A DNA stretch of 64,000 bases, taken from the NCBI RefSeq assembly GCF_050624435.1, contig NC_134541.1, forward strand, positions 102,048,805-102,112,804. Reading direction: 5' to 3'. Below, piece after piece: positions 32,380-45,109 of the stretch. Both the position numbers and the translations under genes were made by a program. The notes under the pieces are model-generated. The model was not told where the DNA came from. It did not search any database and saw nothing but the letters and a program-made list of their open reading frames with translations. Position 1 is the first letter of the stretch. Every line of letters begins with the position of its first letter. This DNA comes from Tenrec ecaudatus (taxonomy: Eukaryota > Chordata > Mammalia > Afrosoricida > Tenrecidae).

Positions 32380-33105
32380 TTTGTACATTTTTAGCTAGAT
32401 ATTTGATATGTGGTATTAGTACTGATGACTGAGTAAGGTTAACTCCCTAAGAATCATGATTAATCTTGAGCAAATCTCTTAGCCTTGGGGGTTTGGTCAA
32501 GCTTTTCTGTTTTGTTTGTTTTTTTTTGGCTTTGGAGTTTTTTGTCATTTCCTTCCCACTGTGATAGAAAGAATTTTTATCCCCATGATCTTCACCTATT
32601 GGCATTCCTCTTGTAGTTTATGTTATGTGGCAAAAGCACCTTTGCAGATGTAATTAAATGAGTAATTAGTTGATTTTAAGTGCAGGGATTATCTTAGATT
32701 TCCAAGGTAGGCCCAATATAACCATATGAGTCTAAAAGGCAGAGAGTTTCAAGTAAGAGAGATATAGGGGTATGAAGCTTGAGAAAAACTCAACCGACCA
32801 TTGCTGGCTCGAAGGTTGATCAGGCTATTTTGAAACTACAAGGAAACGAATTCTACCCGAGTTAGCCTAGAAGTAGATTCTTCCCCAAATCTCCCTAAAA
32901 GAGCCTACACTGGCTTGATTTTACCCTGTTAGACCCAAACAGAATTCCAGGCTAGGTCAGCTTGAGATAATAAATGATGAGATAATATGCTTGTGGTTTA
33001 AACCACTAAATGTTTTGTAATAAAAAACTAATGTAAGCACTCATTCCTAAACCTTATCAGCTCTGCATAAGTCAGGGATAATATGCTGGGTTCTACAGTT
33101 CTCAG
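32380..33105. other. Unassigned DNA
   Basis: Some decayed repeat-like sequence is likely, but no gene or named element was recognised. Confidence 0.35.
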
Positions 33106-33110
33106 TGTTG

Positions 33111-33264
<154 letters not shown>

Positions 33265-33439
33265 CAGTGCTTCAAGAAACTGCCAGAAATACACTGGATA
33301 TAAAACTCACTGCTCTCAAGCCAATATTGACTCATAATTACCCTGGATACAAGAGGACCTGAGATGAAGGATATCATTTGAGAGAGGAGAATACATGTCA
33401 CAAAGATGTTTAGCTGTGATTCATTGGCTATGCAAAGGC

Positions 33440-33935
33440 CTCTGTAGCAGTTACATAGTCTAGCCTGTTAATCAGATCGCAGCTTGATGACCTCATTTGG
33501 AGGCACGAAGGAGATAAACGGCTCACTGGAGGTCAGATAAACTCTCTGCTTCTCTCCCTCGGAGACATTCCTGTTGACAAGGTGCATGGGACTGAGCTGA
33601 TGGAGCCAGAGGCCTGGAGCTGGAGGAGCCATGTGGAGACCCACGCCAGTGCTGCGATGCCTCCACCACCACAAGGCTTTCCACCCACTGGCCTGTGATC
33701 TTCCTGCATTTGGTGTCATTGCACATGTTGCATGAGTCTGCAATACAAATATATACTGGTATTGGACATATGGGCTAATATTGGACTTATGGACTTGATC
33801 TGGAATAGACTGGGATGTTTTCTCAATATACAATTGCTCTTGTGTAGAAAGCTTTTTCTTATACACACATGAGTGGCTATGAATTCGTTTCTCTAGGCAC
33901 GCCAGACTAGCACCACATCCAATTACTATAGTCTT
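33440..33935 (-). repeat. Middle-repetitive element, family A, copy 3
   Basis: Reverse of 5727-6190 and 17404-17930, with 'CCACCCACTGGCCTGTGATCTTCC', 'GGACATATGGGCTAATATTGG' and 'CAATATACAATTGCTCTTG'. It begins with 'TTAATCAGATCGCAGCTTG' at about 33470. Confidence 0.65.
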
Positions 33936-33999
33936 GGAAACCACATGGGTCATTATCTCTCAGTCCTATAGGATCCCCATGAGTCATGATGGACTAACA

Positions 34000-34510
34000 G
34001 AAAGGATTTGGTTTAATTGCTCCACCAATGGTTTTGTTTTATTTTAGTTTTGTCTAAAGAGCAATGTATGTAATTGCCAGATTTCCACGATCAAACCAGG
34101 TTAGTCTACCTTTTCCTTATTGATCCTCAACATTTCCACTTTGAAAACCAGTACAGATAGTGGCTAATTTATCTATTGTGCAATTTTAACAGCCACAAAG
34201 TACTTTATAACATAATAAGTTGGGATTGCATAGAGTTCTCAACATTTTGAAAAAAAGAAAACAGCTCTGGTGTTAGTTGATTTCCTGTTTGACTTTCTTG
34301 GGACACTTTCCAAAGACACATGGGGGAGTCTGGAAATTCAGTAATTGTGGAAAACAAAAACACTTTTGTGGTAACTCTGAGATAACCTTTCTCTAGTTCA
34401 CTATTCTTTTTTTTTTAACTTTGGATAATATTCATTAACATTGGCAGAGTCAGACCTGCGATATTAATACATTTTTTTAATGAAAAGCAAGGAGGGCATT
34501 AAAATAGTAA
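34000..34510. other. Unassigned DNA
   Basis: Nothing recognised. Confidence 0.35.
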
Positions 34511-34554
34511 GTGTATGGTAGTATCAGCCACCATTTATTGGGCAAGAGATCTGA

Positions 34555-34900
34555 GCCAAAGTCTGCTGACCGCCAGTTCTGTGCTCATGGTACAGGAGCC
34601 ATCTGCTTCTTCTCACACTATGAAGTTTCAGCCCTAAGTCCAAAGAACACAGGTGAGTTTGAGGTAGAGCCCTGTTCACCTAGAGGTTCCCACATAGAGT
34701 CCACCTGGTGTGGCCGATAGGGGATGTTGTGTGCCTCAAAACAAAACAGGGTCTTAACATCTCAGTAGTCGATAGCCCATGGACTGGATAGAAATTAGGT
34801 CAAAAGTGTTTAATTAGGAACATAGTACCAGTAAGATCTCCCCCTGAGGTCTATATAAGTCTTGTTAAGTGTTTTTCTCCCTGATGGGAAGTACTTCGCT
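34555..34900 (+). repeat. Low-copy repeat, family C, copy 1 (LTR-like)
   Basis: Shares ordered blocks with 49490-49830: 'GCCAGTTCTGTGC', 'CTTCTCACACT', 'CAGGTGAGTTTGA.GTA.AGCCC', 'CTGGTGTGGCC', 'GGATGTTGT' and 'AGGTCAAAAGTGT'. A TATA-like TCTATATAAG lies at 34850. It could be a non-autonomous LTR. The family is unknown to me. Confidence 0.55.
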
Positions 34901-34924
34901 ATTCTTGCAGAGAAGGGCATCATG

Positions 34925-35005
34925 CTTACCAAACTGGACGGTTTTCAAGAAAGAGGAGGACGCTCAAGGAAATGAATGAACACAGTGGTTGCAACAATGG
35001 ACTAA
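34925..35005 (+). mobile_element. RTE-tail-derived repeat, left half
   Basis: 'GAGGAGGACGCTCAAGG' to 'AACACAGTGGTTGCAACAATGG' matches the forward RTE 3' tail. The rest resumes at 35757, so the DNA between is an insertion. Confidence 0.6.
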
Positions 35006-35756
35006 AACGGAGAGTTTAGGAAAGAAACTGGATTCTTCCCACTCCCATTTTTTTAGTTCAGATGACCAGAATTTCTTAAAACCAACCTGTATCGGCTCAA
35101 TCACATCCCACATCCAGTTAACATTTTACCTTGTAGCATATTGCAGTAACCTGTATCATTTTCTAGTTTTCACCCCACAAGAATACTGTGTTTTTCTCCC
35201 CTGTAAGAATACTGTGCTTGACTTCTACACCCTTGCTCGGCACAGCATTCACCAATCTGCCCAACTTACACTAGCCCTACATAGGAACAGAAAGCAGACC
35301 AGACACTCATGACCTTGAGTTGGATGCAAGAGCAAAGAATACTGAGCAGAAAGGACTGGAACCTGGGGGACCAACTGCCTGGCAGATGCCCACTCATAAT
35401 CGGTCATGGCAGTGTACGCAGAAGCCTTTACTTAGGACTCCAAATTTGAACACTGGTGTAAGTGCATTCAATGACCACAACTTCACCCATGTAGATGCAG
35501 TTCCTGGAATTCTCAACCTCTGTTCAGGAATGAACGTAATGTCCTTCCAGACTAACTTCCCTTAGAAACCTCTCTTTTCCCTTGTTTGGTGAGACTATAG
35601 CCTGTTTTATGTTAGGGTCCCCACCACGTCTCTCCGCTTGTTAGGTACTTCCCTCTCTAATAAATGGTTTTGCGTGCTCAGTAAGCTTGGCTCCTTGTCT
35701 TGTCATTCAAATTGGGCAAGAGAAAGAATTTCATCCGTGGATCACTCCTGCCACAA
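35005..35756 (+). mobile_element. LTR-like insertion in the RTE tail
   Basis: About 750 bases interrupt the RTE tail. The end has the R/U5 look of an LTR: a pyrimidine-rich stretch, AATAAATGG polyadenylation signal at about 35657, then 'TGCGTGCTCAGTAAGC' and a GT-rich end. Two open frames inside (107 and 81 codons) match nothing I know and are probably chance. Terminal duplications could not be defined. Confidence 0.45.
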
Positions 35757-35855
35757 ACCCAGGAGTGATAGGATGGTGCAGGATCAGGCAGGGTTTCGTT
35801 TTGTTGTATGAAGGGTTGCTATGAGTCAGAACTGACTCAACAGCACCCAACAACA
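35757..35855 (+). mobile_element. RTE-tail-derived repeat, right half
   Basis: 'GATGGTGCAGGATCAGGCAG' to 'GAGTCAGAACTGACTCAACAG' completes the tail begun at 34925. Confidence 0.65.
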
Positions 35856-36394
35856 TTCTACTTCTGATCATTTGGATCCTCAGCTGCTCTAGAAGTCATC
35901 ATGTGCTTCAAAACTTTGAGATCATCTACGTGACATGTTTACTGCTTAGGAAAACATGGTCTTCATCGGGCTAATGGTACCCACTCTTTAAGTCCATTTC
36001 TTCAAGTTTACCTACAGCATCATGCTTAGGAGAGCAGTGACTTACCTTGTATGCACTATGCGAAATAATATCCAAAGCACTTACAGTGCTTAGTAAAGCT
36101 TATCAAATTATTACTAATATAATTACTACTGCCGTGCTTTCATTATTAACATATATCCTGTTTACACGATCCGATTCATAGTAGGTAGTTAATAGAAGTA
36201 ATTTGTAAACTGGAAGTAAATGAAGCAAGTTATTCTGAAAGAGTTTTTCAACATATGAGTTTTTATATCACTTCCATGAGCCTCCATTTTTGTAGAAACT
36301 GTGCAGTGACAACAGTTTTCTCCAGTTTGCAATTCTCATAGAGAAGACGATCGTGTTTGGCAGAGTGGAGGGAAAGCAAACAGGAGGCAGACCT

Positions 36395-36540
36395 CGGGGG
36401 AGATGAATTAACACGGTGGTTATAATAATGAGCTCAGACATAACAACAATTGTGAGGATGGCACATGACCGGCCATGTTTTTTCTGGTGTCCATAGGGTT
36501 ACTATACCTTGGAACCAACTAGACAGCACCTACAATAATA
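36395..36540 (+). mobile_element. RTE-tail-derived repeat
   Basis: Contains 'GAATTAACACGGTGGTTATAA', 'AACAATTGTGAGGATGGCAC' and 'ACCAACTAGACAGCACC', the forward RTE tail (partly broken). Confidence 0.65.
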
Positions 36541-37210
36541 GATAAAAACAGAGCAACTAGATTTTATTTAGGAGAAAATTACAAACAACCAGGCAATTCT
36601 TGATTACAAATGTAACATTAAAGAATAAATTCTCTTGACAGAATTTTTAAGGTATAATTCGAAAATGTTAAACAAAAGGAACATTGACGGGCTAACAAAT
36701 CAACTCGCTACTTAAAGTAAAAGGTTAATGATGGCCTGAATAGAGAGCTACCATATTATAATAATTGAAATTTCTCATTTTCAACCCAAAAAAGTAAGTA
36801 GTGGGCAAATAACAAGGATAGAAGAAGCTATCCTTGAGAAAACTACTCAGTCTATTGAATTTGCTAGCCAATGACTGTAAATCCATTTTCTTAAATGTGC
36901 TTAAAGAGATAACGAAAATCACGAACAACCAGATAAAGGGAACCAAAAGAAATATGTCTTAAAATTGAGATTATCAATAAAGAGATAGAAAACACAAAAG
37001 AGACCAGCAGAAATCCTGTAACCGAAAAGGACAATATCTGAAATGCAAAATTCACAAGAGTATTTCAACATCAGATTTAGGCAGACAAAGAAAGAATCTG
37101 TGGATTTGAAGACAGAAAAATCATGACTATCCAGTCAGAGGAACAGAAAGAAAATTAACTTTAAGAAGGAACACAGCCAGAAAGACATGTGGGATACCAG
37201 TAAGCACATA
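36541..37210. other. Unassigned DNA
   Basis: AT-rich with no supported feature. Confidence 0.35.
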
Positions 37211-37214
37211 ATTT

Positions 37215-37440
37215 GTTACCTATCAACTTGAAGTGTAGTCGTGGAATCTAGCCTGATTGGTCACAGCTTGAAGGTGCCTCCTTGTGGGCATGACCTCCTC
37301 ATAAGTAGGGTCCTGGGAACCTCCCTTTCTCTCTCAGCTTCACCTTCCTGCTGGTGTACCACTGGAAGACTGGCCAGAGACCAGCCAGACCTCTGAAGAT
37401 GTGTCCCTGAAGAAAGGGGCAGAAAGACTATTTGAAGAAA
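37215..37440 (-). repeat. Middle-repetitive element, family A, partial copy
   Basis: Begins 'GCCTGATTGGTCACAGCTTG' and contains 'GCATGACCTCCTCATAAGTAG' and 'CTCTCTCAGCTTCACC', corresponding to the first half of 33440-33935. It is truncated on the right. Confidence 0.5.
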
Positions 37441-38870
37441 TAATGACTCCAAATTTACCTAATTTGATAAAATCATATATCCACGTATTCAAGAAACTTG
37501 ACAAAATGCAAGAAAACATTCTCTCACAGAGAGAATCAAATATGGTAAAAATTGACATCTTGTGAAACAATATTGACTTTCAAAACCACGAATAATTAAT
37601 ATTTTGACATATATAATGTATTTTTATCTTGTATATGTATAATTTTATTCAAAGCAATAGTATTAATAATCTGAGAACTAAGATTTTCAAATTATTTTTG
37701 GTTCTCCTTATTTCTCTCTTTAAAAATATTATTTTAAAAATATTTAGTCAACCAATGTACAATTAAATGTCTCATGGATGTTTATAGTCATGGTTTCATG
37801 GAACATTTGAGTTACATGACCTAATAATGTGTTTAGTGTTTCTGTTCTACCTTTATCGCATAGCAGCCATGCAAAGCACGATTGTATCTATTCATCCGAG
37901 CAACAGAGGAACCAGAGTCAGAAATAGGAGAAATGGAATATATGACTAGTTGTCTCTATAAAGAATTGCATCTTTTGCCATGAGACCAGTAGGACTGGGT
38001 GGTTCCTGGCTATCATTATTGAGCATTTTGATCCAAGATTCCCTAGAAGAATCCTGATCCAAAGGGATAAAATTCTGAACACAGTTTCATATATTCATGG
38101 AGTCTAGATTTTCTGGAGCCATAGAGGGTAGAGGAACCCCTCAACTATTGCTCTGAGATCATCTTTAAATATCAAATGAAAAATATGACCTACAGTCTTC
38201 TTAAAATTGAACAATATCTTCATTTAACTAGTAACAAGGGTCTACTTTGAGTACTATACAATTTTTAACGGCTATCTTGATGGGATCAAAAAGACAACAG
38301 CAACTTGAAAGATGAGCTAGGATTCGTCGTGGGCAGAAAGAATATGGTGATGAGAGGGGAACAACTCAGAAAATGAGAGTGACGATGGTTGTAGAACTCG
38401 GAGAGGGCAATCCGTGTCATCGAGTTGTACACGTACAAACCGGAGAGTTGCTATGTTTCACTTGTATCTTCTCAACAATAACAAAGTAAGTTAAATTTAT
38501 AAAAGCAAAGAAACAAAACACATTAATAAGCCTAAATAGGATATTAATTTTAGCTATACAACAGCTCAGTCCATTTTGAATGATCCAGGGAAAAATATCT
38601 ATGTTACAAGGAGACTAATTATTGTTTATCTCTGTGGTAAAATGAATTCCTTTATGTGGCTTTTTGTTTGGGTCCTGTAGAAAAAATGCATGAGAAATTT
38701 TTACCCCTAAACCTTGAGTGATTCCTTGTTGCAGGGACAGGTCGATGGTCTATGCAAAGGAGGTGATTATAACCTACTATGCAAATGAAGTGTCAGTGGC
38801 CTAGCAAGAGGGTTTGGTTAATTCATGGCCTTAGTGAGAGGTTATGCCTTGAAATTGATGAGGACTTGTA
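37441..38870. other. Unassigned DNA with a possible old L1 3' end at about 38370-38490
   Basis: The piece near 38370 ('GACGATGGTTGTAGAACTC', 'CACTTGTATCTTCTCAACAATAACAAAG') may be an old L1 3' end. The rest shows nothing recognised. Confidence 0.3.
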
Positions 38871-38874
38871 TATA

Positions 38875-38951
38875 CAAAGGAGTTTCAAAATATTCATAGA
38901 CAATTGAATTGAAAATAAATGATTTTTAATGAACTTTTTGAAGTACCCTCT
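38875..38951. mobile_element. 77-bp palindromic mariner-type MITE, copy 1
   Basis: Terminal inverted repeats 'GAGTTTCAAAATATTCAT' and 'ATGAACTTTTTGAAGTACCC' (imperfect), flanked by TA at 38873-38874 and 38952-38953. The element is almost wholly palindromic. A relative lies at 48771-48849. Confidence 0.65.
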
Positions 38952-38959
38952 TACATGCA

Positions 38960-39340
38960 GCAAACCTGGCAGACATTTTTCAGACAGAAGAAGGAGAAGA
39001 AGCAGCAGCAGAGCTAAAGAGACAGATAGGAGGCAGGGAGCCTCCTAAAAGAGCTTAACGAGAGGTCAAGAACTAAAACACAGAAGACAGTGACAGACCC
39101 AGCAGAGCCTCGACAGGAGAGTTTGTGGCTAACAGGCCTGCAAAGGTCCTGTGGCAGAGTCCCTGGGGACAGATATTGGGGCAAGTGGAGAACCTGTCCT
39201 GAGAAGGCTGAGAGCAGGAACACAGAGAGCTGTGCTGTCAGGAAGAAGGGAGCCCTTGCCTGCATGCCTCCGGATCCTGGTCCTGAGATGTCACTTGACC
39301 CTGACCCTACTTGTACCTTGTTGCTTCCTAAGTGCAAGTA
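38960..39340. other. Unassigned DNA left of the retrocopy
   Basis: GC content is higher than in the surroundings. Overlapping open frames (86-137 codons) occur in several phases without a family match. No reliable gene call can be made. Confidence 0.3.
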
Positions 39341-39344
39341 TGAG

Positions 39345-39499
39345 CTGTGAGTTCTTTTTTTTTTTTTTGCACTTTATTCCAGAATCTTTATTGAGCTCTG
39401 ATGGCGGCTCTGGGCTACCAGCCGGCACCTTGTGGCCATCAGAGAAGACCTGTGTCCATGGGGCTTCCCTCCCTCTCCAGCAGGGGATCTGTGAGTTCT
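39345..39499 (-). pseudogene. Short retrocopy of an mRNA 3' end, with target duplication
   Basis: Flanked by CTGTGAGTTCT at 39345-39355 and 39489-39499. On the minus strand the inserted 133 bases end with two polyadenylation signals (AATAAAG at about 39391-39385 and 39377-39371), then GTGC and a 13-base A tail. Before the signals it reads like transcript sequence (GGCCACAAGGTGCC...). This is the signature of LINE-mediated reverse transcription of a cellular mRNA, strongly 5'-truncated. The parent gene was not recognised. Confidence 0.8.
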
Positions 39500-40700
39500 A
39501 TGTGGGCATCACAACAGATGATCACGAGCTGGGAGAGAAGTTGAGAGTGCTGTGGGAAGGATAGCAGGTGTCAGAATTGGTTAAAAAAAAAGTGTGGAGC
39601 GTGGAGGTGTGTCTGACCTCCACATCATCAGATCAGTCTTGGGCTGATCTTGATTTAAAGAATACCTCTTGGATTCTGAACGAATATGGTCAGGCAGTGA
39701 AGCCCTTTTCAGACAAATCTTTTACAAAAGGGGAGGAGACTCAAGAACCCGAGTTCTGGACAACCTTGCAAGAAGAGCAATCTCTTCCATGTAAAATCTC
39801 TTCCACGTATTTCAAATCGAGGGAGGAAATCACCACTGAGAATTCCTTGAAAAGTTTTGGATTCTGTGTTGCCCCATCACAACACCAGTGGAGTTGCCCC
39901 TCCTCCAGCACTCTGGGGCTAAGCAGAGGAGAGGGGATAAAGTGAGTTGGTGCATCCTCTCCACACCTGGAGGACATTAACGCCACGGAGGACAGTTGCA
40001 CTTCGTCCCCAACCTACATGGTGAGAGTCTAGTATGTGACAGGGAGGGTCGAATGTGATGGAATTCAGGCAGGAAAATTCACAAGTTCCTGTAGGCTAGG
40101 GTTGAGAGGCTCACAGCCTACTCACTGCAATTGGTGCAGCTAGGAGAGACTCTAATCAGTTGGAGGCTGACTCTCAGTGCCCATTTGGAACTCTCAGGAC
40201 TGGACTGTGGTGACCCTTCTCCCAAATGCCAGGGGGACAAGCCAAGTCTCAGGGAATATAGAATTAGGTGAGCCTGTGTCAGGGGAAAATTAGATGGTTT
40301 GAATCATCTCGTTACTGACCTAGAGTTCAAAAAAGTGTCACTCTTACGCCCAGCAGAGCATACTTTAAAAGAGATTGTCAGCCCTGTTCTGATATTCAGA
40401 GTTAGTGAATACAGCTTGGACAGACAAGTGGGCCATGTCTAGAATATTCTCTTTTCATCCCCTTTATGTTGGTTATATTGATCAGTGACCTGCACTCCCT
40501 GAACATTCAGGAGCTGAACTGGAGACCAGATCTTAACGGGGACAATATTTTATTGTTTCCTGCTATTGACCCCTGCTCAAGATCACCTGACAAATGATCT
40601 AGCCACCCTTGACATTTCAGGATTGGTCATAGGTGATGGGAAGTTGCTGTTCAGCTCAGCAAGAGACAAATACAAAAAGCAACACCATATCTTGGAAGCA
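39500..40700. other. Unassigned DNA
   Basis: Contains a 125-codon open frame (39568-39945) with no match I recognise and no splice or promoter context. It may be old retroviral or L1 5' sequence, as it leads into the old L1 coding region. Confidence 0.3.
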
Positions 40701-40779
40701 GCAGCCACTCTCTGTGCATGTGCAAAAACAAGAGGAAAATGGCTCAATCGAGTAGAATACATGCAAATATGAGTAGAGA

Positions 40780-41167
40780 GGAGATCTTGGAAGAGGGAAT
40801 CACTTTCGATCTTCCTATGAGTGGGTTTAGGAGAATGATCTTAAGATGATTTAAACAAATAGAGGAAAAAATTGACAGAAATACAGAAGAAAAACAGAAT
40901 ATAGAGGAACTTAGGAAAGTATTACAAAAGGAACCACACAAAATAAATGAAAAAAAAAAACTAGGAATAATTCAACAGCTCCAAATAGAAATTCAGATTG
41001 ATGTAGAAAACCTCAATAGATCATAACACAAGAAGGAATAGATCTAGTCATAAAAACTCCCAACATCAAAAAGTCTAGGACTAGATGGTTTTACTGGGGA
41101 ATTCTACCAGAGAAAAGTCCACACCAATTCACATAAACTATTTCAGCATGTAGAAAATGATATTACT
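40780..41167 (+). mobile_element. Old L1 coding region, first piece
   Basis: 'AGTCTAGGACTAGATGGTTTTACTGGGGAATTCTACCAG' (in part) encodes the [11 protein letters not shown] block of L1 reverse transcriptase. It is interrupted at 41168 by a younger L1 and resumes at 44521. Confidence 0.75.
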
Positions 41168-42327
41168 GAACTTATTTATTTTATTTTTTTAAATCATTTT
41201 ATTAGGGGCTCATACAAATCTTATCCCAATGCACACATACATCAATTGTGTTAAACACATTTGTACATTCATTGCCCTCATCATCCTCAAAACATTTGCT
41301 CTCAACTTAAGCCCCTGGCATCAGCTCCTCATTATTGCCTCTCCCTCCCCATTCCCCTCTCCCTCATGAATCCTTGATAATTCATAAATTATTTTGTCAT
41401 ATCTTACACTGTCTGACATCTCCCTTCACCCACTTTTCTGTTGTCCATCCCCCAGGGAGGAGGAGGTTTTTTGTAGATCCTTGTAATCAGTTCCCCCTTT
41501 ACAACCCACCCTCCCTCCACCCTCTTAGTATTGCCACTCTCAGCACTGGTCCTGAAGGGATCATCTGTCCTGGGTTCCCTGTTTCCACTTCCTATCTGTA
41601 CCAGTGTACATCCTCTGGTCTAGCCAGATTTGTAAGGTAGAATTGGGATCATGATAGTGGTGGGGAGGAAGCAGAGTAAAGTTGTATGTTTCATCGTTGC
41701 TACACTGCACCTTGACTGGCTCATCTCCTCCCCACAACCCTTCCATAAGAGGATGTCCAATTGCCTACACATGGGCTTTGGGTCTCCACTCTGTACTTCC
41801 CCACTCTTTCACAGTGATATGATTTTTTGTTCTGATGATGCCTGATACCTGATTCCTTCGACACCTCGTGATCACACAGGCTGATATGCTTCTTCCATGT
41901 GGGCTTAGTTGCTTCTGAGCTAGATGGTCACTTGTTTACCTGCAATCCTTTAAGACCCCAGACGCTATATCTTTTGATAGCCGGGCACCATCAACTTTCT
42001 TCACCATATTTGCTCATGCACCCCTTTGTCTTCAGCAATCTTATCATAGAGGTGAGCACAGAATGATATGATTTTTTTTCTTTGATGCCTGATAACTTAT
42101 CCCTTTGGCACCTTGTGATTGTGCAGGCTGGTGTGCTTCTTCCATGTGGGCTTTGTTTCTTCTGAGCTAGATGACCCGCTTGTTTACCTTCAAGCCTTTA
42201 AGATCCCAGATGCTATATCTTTTGATAGTCATGCACCAGCAACTTTTTTTGTGTGCCACATTTGCTTATGCACCCGCTTTGTCTTCAGCAATTGTATTGG
42301 GAAGGTGAGTATCATGGAATGCCAGTT

Positions 42328-42669
42328 TTAAAAAAATTATTAAATACTTCTATTGGGGGCTCTTACATCTCTTATCACAATCCATACATTCATCCATTGT
42401 GTCAAACACATTTACACATATGTTGCCATCAGTATTTTCTTTTTTGTTGTTGTTCATAGTATTTTTATTTCTACATGAATTTCACATATAGTGAAATAAA
42501 TGGTCAAATCTTTAAAAAAAATAATTTCATTGGAGGTTCTGACAGCTCTTTTTAAAAATCATTTTATTAGGGGGTCATACAACTCTTATCACAATCCATA
42601 CATACATCAGTTGTGTAAAGCACACTTGTACATTGATTGTCCTCATCATTCTCAAAACATATGCTCTCC
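42328..42669 (-). mobile_element. Two L1 3' ends nested inside the L1 copy
   Basis: Reversed L1 3' ends start at about 42330 and 42540. The host L1 is interrupted at 'GGAATGCCAGTTT' (about 42317-42329) and resumes with 'GGAATGTCAGTTT' at 42671, which looks like the target duplication. Between them (42440-42530) lies a short AT-rich piece. Confidence 0.65.
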
Positions 42670-43907
42670 AGGAATGTCAGTTTAATAGAACCAATATTCT
42701 TGCATTGAGGGAGTACTTAAGTGGAGGTCCAATGTCCATCTGCTACCTTAATACTAAACCTGGACATATATGCACATAGATCTATTTCCCCATCCTCATA
42801 TATAAATATATTACATATGTACATGCCTTTATTTAGACCTCTATAAATGCCCTTTGCCTCCTACCTCTTTCCTCTTTTTCCTTTTCCTTTCCTCCTGTCC
42901 CATTATCATGTTCAACCTTCATTTGGGTTTCAGTAATTCCTCTCGGTTACATTACCCTTAATCATTCCCTACCAGGCCTCCTATACCCTCCTCATCACCA
43001 ATTTGGATCCCTTGTTGTTCCCTTCTCCCTGGGTTTGTTAACACCACTTCCTTTCCCTCCACCTTCCCCTATTCCATGTCCCTTTGGAACTGTCAGTCCC
43101 ATTATTTTCTCCACATTGTTCATCCAGCCTATTTTATTTAGACAGACCTACAGAGATAATAACATACACAAAAACAAGACAGAACAAAACAAAGCAACAA
43201 GAGAAAATGTAACAAAAACAACCAGCCAACAACAAAAAAACAAAACACACACAAGAAAGAAAAGCTTGTAGTTTGTTCAAGGACTGTTTGTTGGCCTTAA
43301 GGTGTATTGAGTCCGATGGGACACCAAGCCCTGGCCCCAAAGTCTAGTTTTGGTATTCCCTGGGGACTTTGTTGCTCTGTTCCCCTTGCTGTTCTGTTGC
43401 TTGCCTCAGTGTTTTGCCTCAGTGTGGTGGGATCAGATCAGGGAGAATTCCCACACTGTGTCTCCAGTGTTGTCCCCTGTAGGGCCATGGGTCAGTGAGG
43501 GATGTCGTGTCTCATAGTGGAGCCAGCCATATGGTCTTCTCTGTGGAGTGGCTGCTCTGAGCGGGAATCTCATTCTCAAGGCTTGGTGGGGCGGGATGTG
43601 TTCTACTCTCTCTTCCTCACCCTTCATTTGCTCCCGTGTGCTCTGATCAGACATTTCCCTCTCCCAGAGCTGCAGATTCAGTATTGTCCTCTGAAATAAA
43701 TTCTTCAGGGGGCGGGGGGCAGATGTCCACATAGTTGGGATTGGGGCCAGCCCCTCAGACCTCTCCACTGGTTCCCTACTCCATGCTTGCATGTTGCAGT
43801 CACATCTCGGAGCACTGGGTTGAAGTCTGGTCCCTCTTTCCCTGTGGAGATATAAACAATACCCTCCCCTTGGGTAGGTTAGTGCCCTATGTCCACACTA
43901 CCTATGT

Positions 43908-43919
43908 CTTTTCTTTCTT

Positions 43920-43982
<63 letters not shown>

Positions 43983-43985
43983 CTC
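43908..43985. repeat. (CT)n / (CTTT)n microsatellite
   Basis: Pure CT repeats with CTTT edges, within the L1 3' UTR. It creates a serine/leucine-rich artificial frame. Confidence 0.97.
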
Positions 43986-44530
43986 CCTCCACTCCCCTCC
44001 TTTTTAGTTGGCTACCATATGTATCCCTGGATTTGGTCTGGCCCCTGCCATACTACCTGGTCCCCACCCAGAAATGTTTGTATGTAGTAGCTTTTTCATA
44101 CGCCTCTTCTGCATTTTTTTAAAAGCTTACTTCAACAGACTCATGTTGTACTTGTTCTTTTGTGTTTGGCTTACTTCACTTAGCATGATTTCCTCCAGTT
44201 CTTCCCATGCAGTGATGTGCTTCATACGTTCATCACTGCTTTTTAGCGATGTGTAGTACTCCATTGCAGCTTTTTAATCCACTCATCAGTTGATGGAAAT
44301 TTGAGTTGTTTCCAACTCCTTGCAATTGTGAACTGTGCCGCAATGAACATTGGAGCACAGATGTCTGGCCTTGTTGTGTTTCTTGACTCTTCTGGGTATG
44401 TGCCCAGTAGGGGGATTGCTGGGTCATAGGGTAACTCAATTTCCATCTGTTTTAGATATCACCAGATCAATTTCCATAGTGGCTGTACAGACTTACAGGT
44501 CCACCAGCAGTGGATTATTTGAACTCATTT

Positions 44531-45109
44531 CTTAAAGCAAGCACAACCCTGACAACTAAGCCAGATAAAGACATCACCAGAATTAAAACTTATAGACCAG
44601 TATCTGTTATGAATAGAAATGCTGAAATTTTCAACACAATTCTAGACAATATAATTTAGCAAATTATTTAAAAAAACATTTGGCAATGATACATCAGGTA
44701 GAGGGCTGCCTCACAAATCTATAGAAAATCACAACACCTTAATGAGAAAAACACGAATAAACCATTCAAAACGTAGCCCCAAATTATGAATAGACAGTTT
44801 ATTAAGATGACGTCCAGGCAGCCAACACACACATAAAGAAATGCTTGCTTTCATTACCTATGAAACAATGATGTGATACCACCTCACAAAAATTTCAAAA
44901 TAAATAAACGGTGAAAGGGACATGGGGAGAGTGAGATGCTCCTGCATCACTGGTGGGATTGCAGAATTGTACAGACACTGTGGGAAGCGTATGGCACTCC
45001 CTTAAACAAATGTGCATGCCAACATCTTACGAGTATATGATCTCTCTACTTGGCATATGCCTTAAAGAAATAAAAAGAAAATGAACAGATATGTGCACAT
45101 CATGTTTAT
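44531..45109 (+). mobile_element. Old L1 ORF2, second piece
   Basis: Contains 'AAAACTTATAGACCAGTATC' (the YRP(I/V)S motif of reverse transcriptase) and further on the ORF2 C-terminal stretch 'CATCACTGGTGGGATTGC'. It is old, with many differences, and is interrupted at 45110 by a solo LTR. Confidence 0.8.

Larger units (their letters stand above)
41168..44530 (-). mobile_element. Young L1, 5'-truncated, inserted in old L1 with target duplication
   Basis: Insert 41178-44520 is bounded by GAACTTATTT (41168-41177) and GAACTCATTT (44521-44530). It spans the complete reversed 3' UTR and the last roughly 260 bases of ORF2 (about 44160-44520). The 240-base internal repeat occurs twice (about 41840 and 42084). 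Two further L1 3' ends are nested at 42328-42669. Confidence 0.85.

Noticed and set aside
34989..35565. Two plus-strand frames of 107 and 81 codons
   Set aside because: They lie in an LTR-like insertion within an RTE tail and show no domain, signal peptide or splice context.
39568..39945. 125-codon plus-strand frame
   Set aside because: It starts with ATG but has no recognisable motif and no promoter or splice sites, and it sits in unassigned DNA leading into an old L1. It is not strong enough to call a gene.
43735..44256. Serine/leucine-rich frames on the plus strand
   Set aside because: They run antisense to L1 3' UTR and ORF2 end, across the CT microsatellite.
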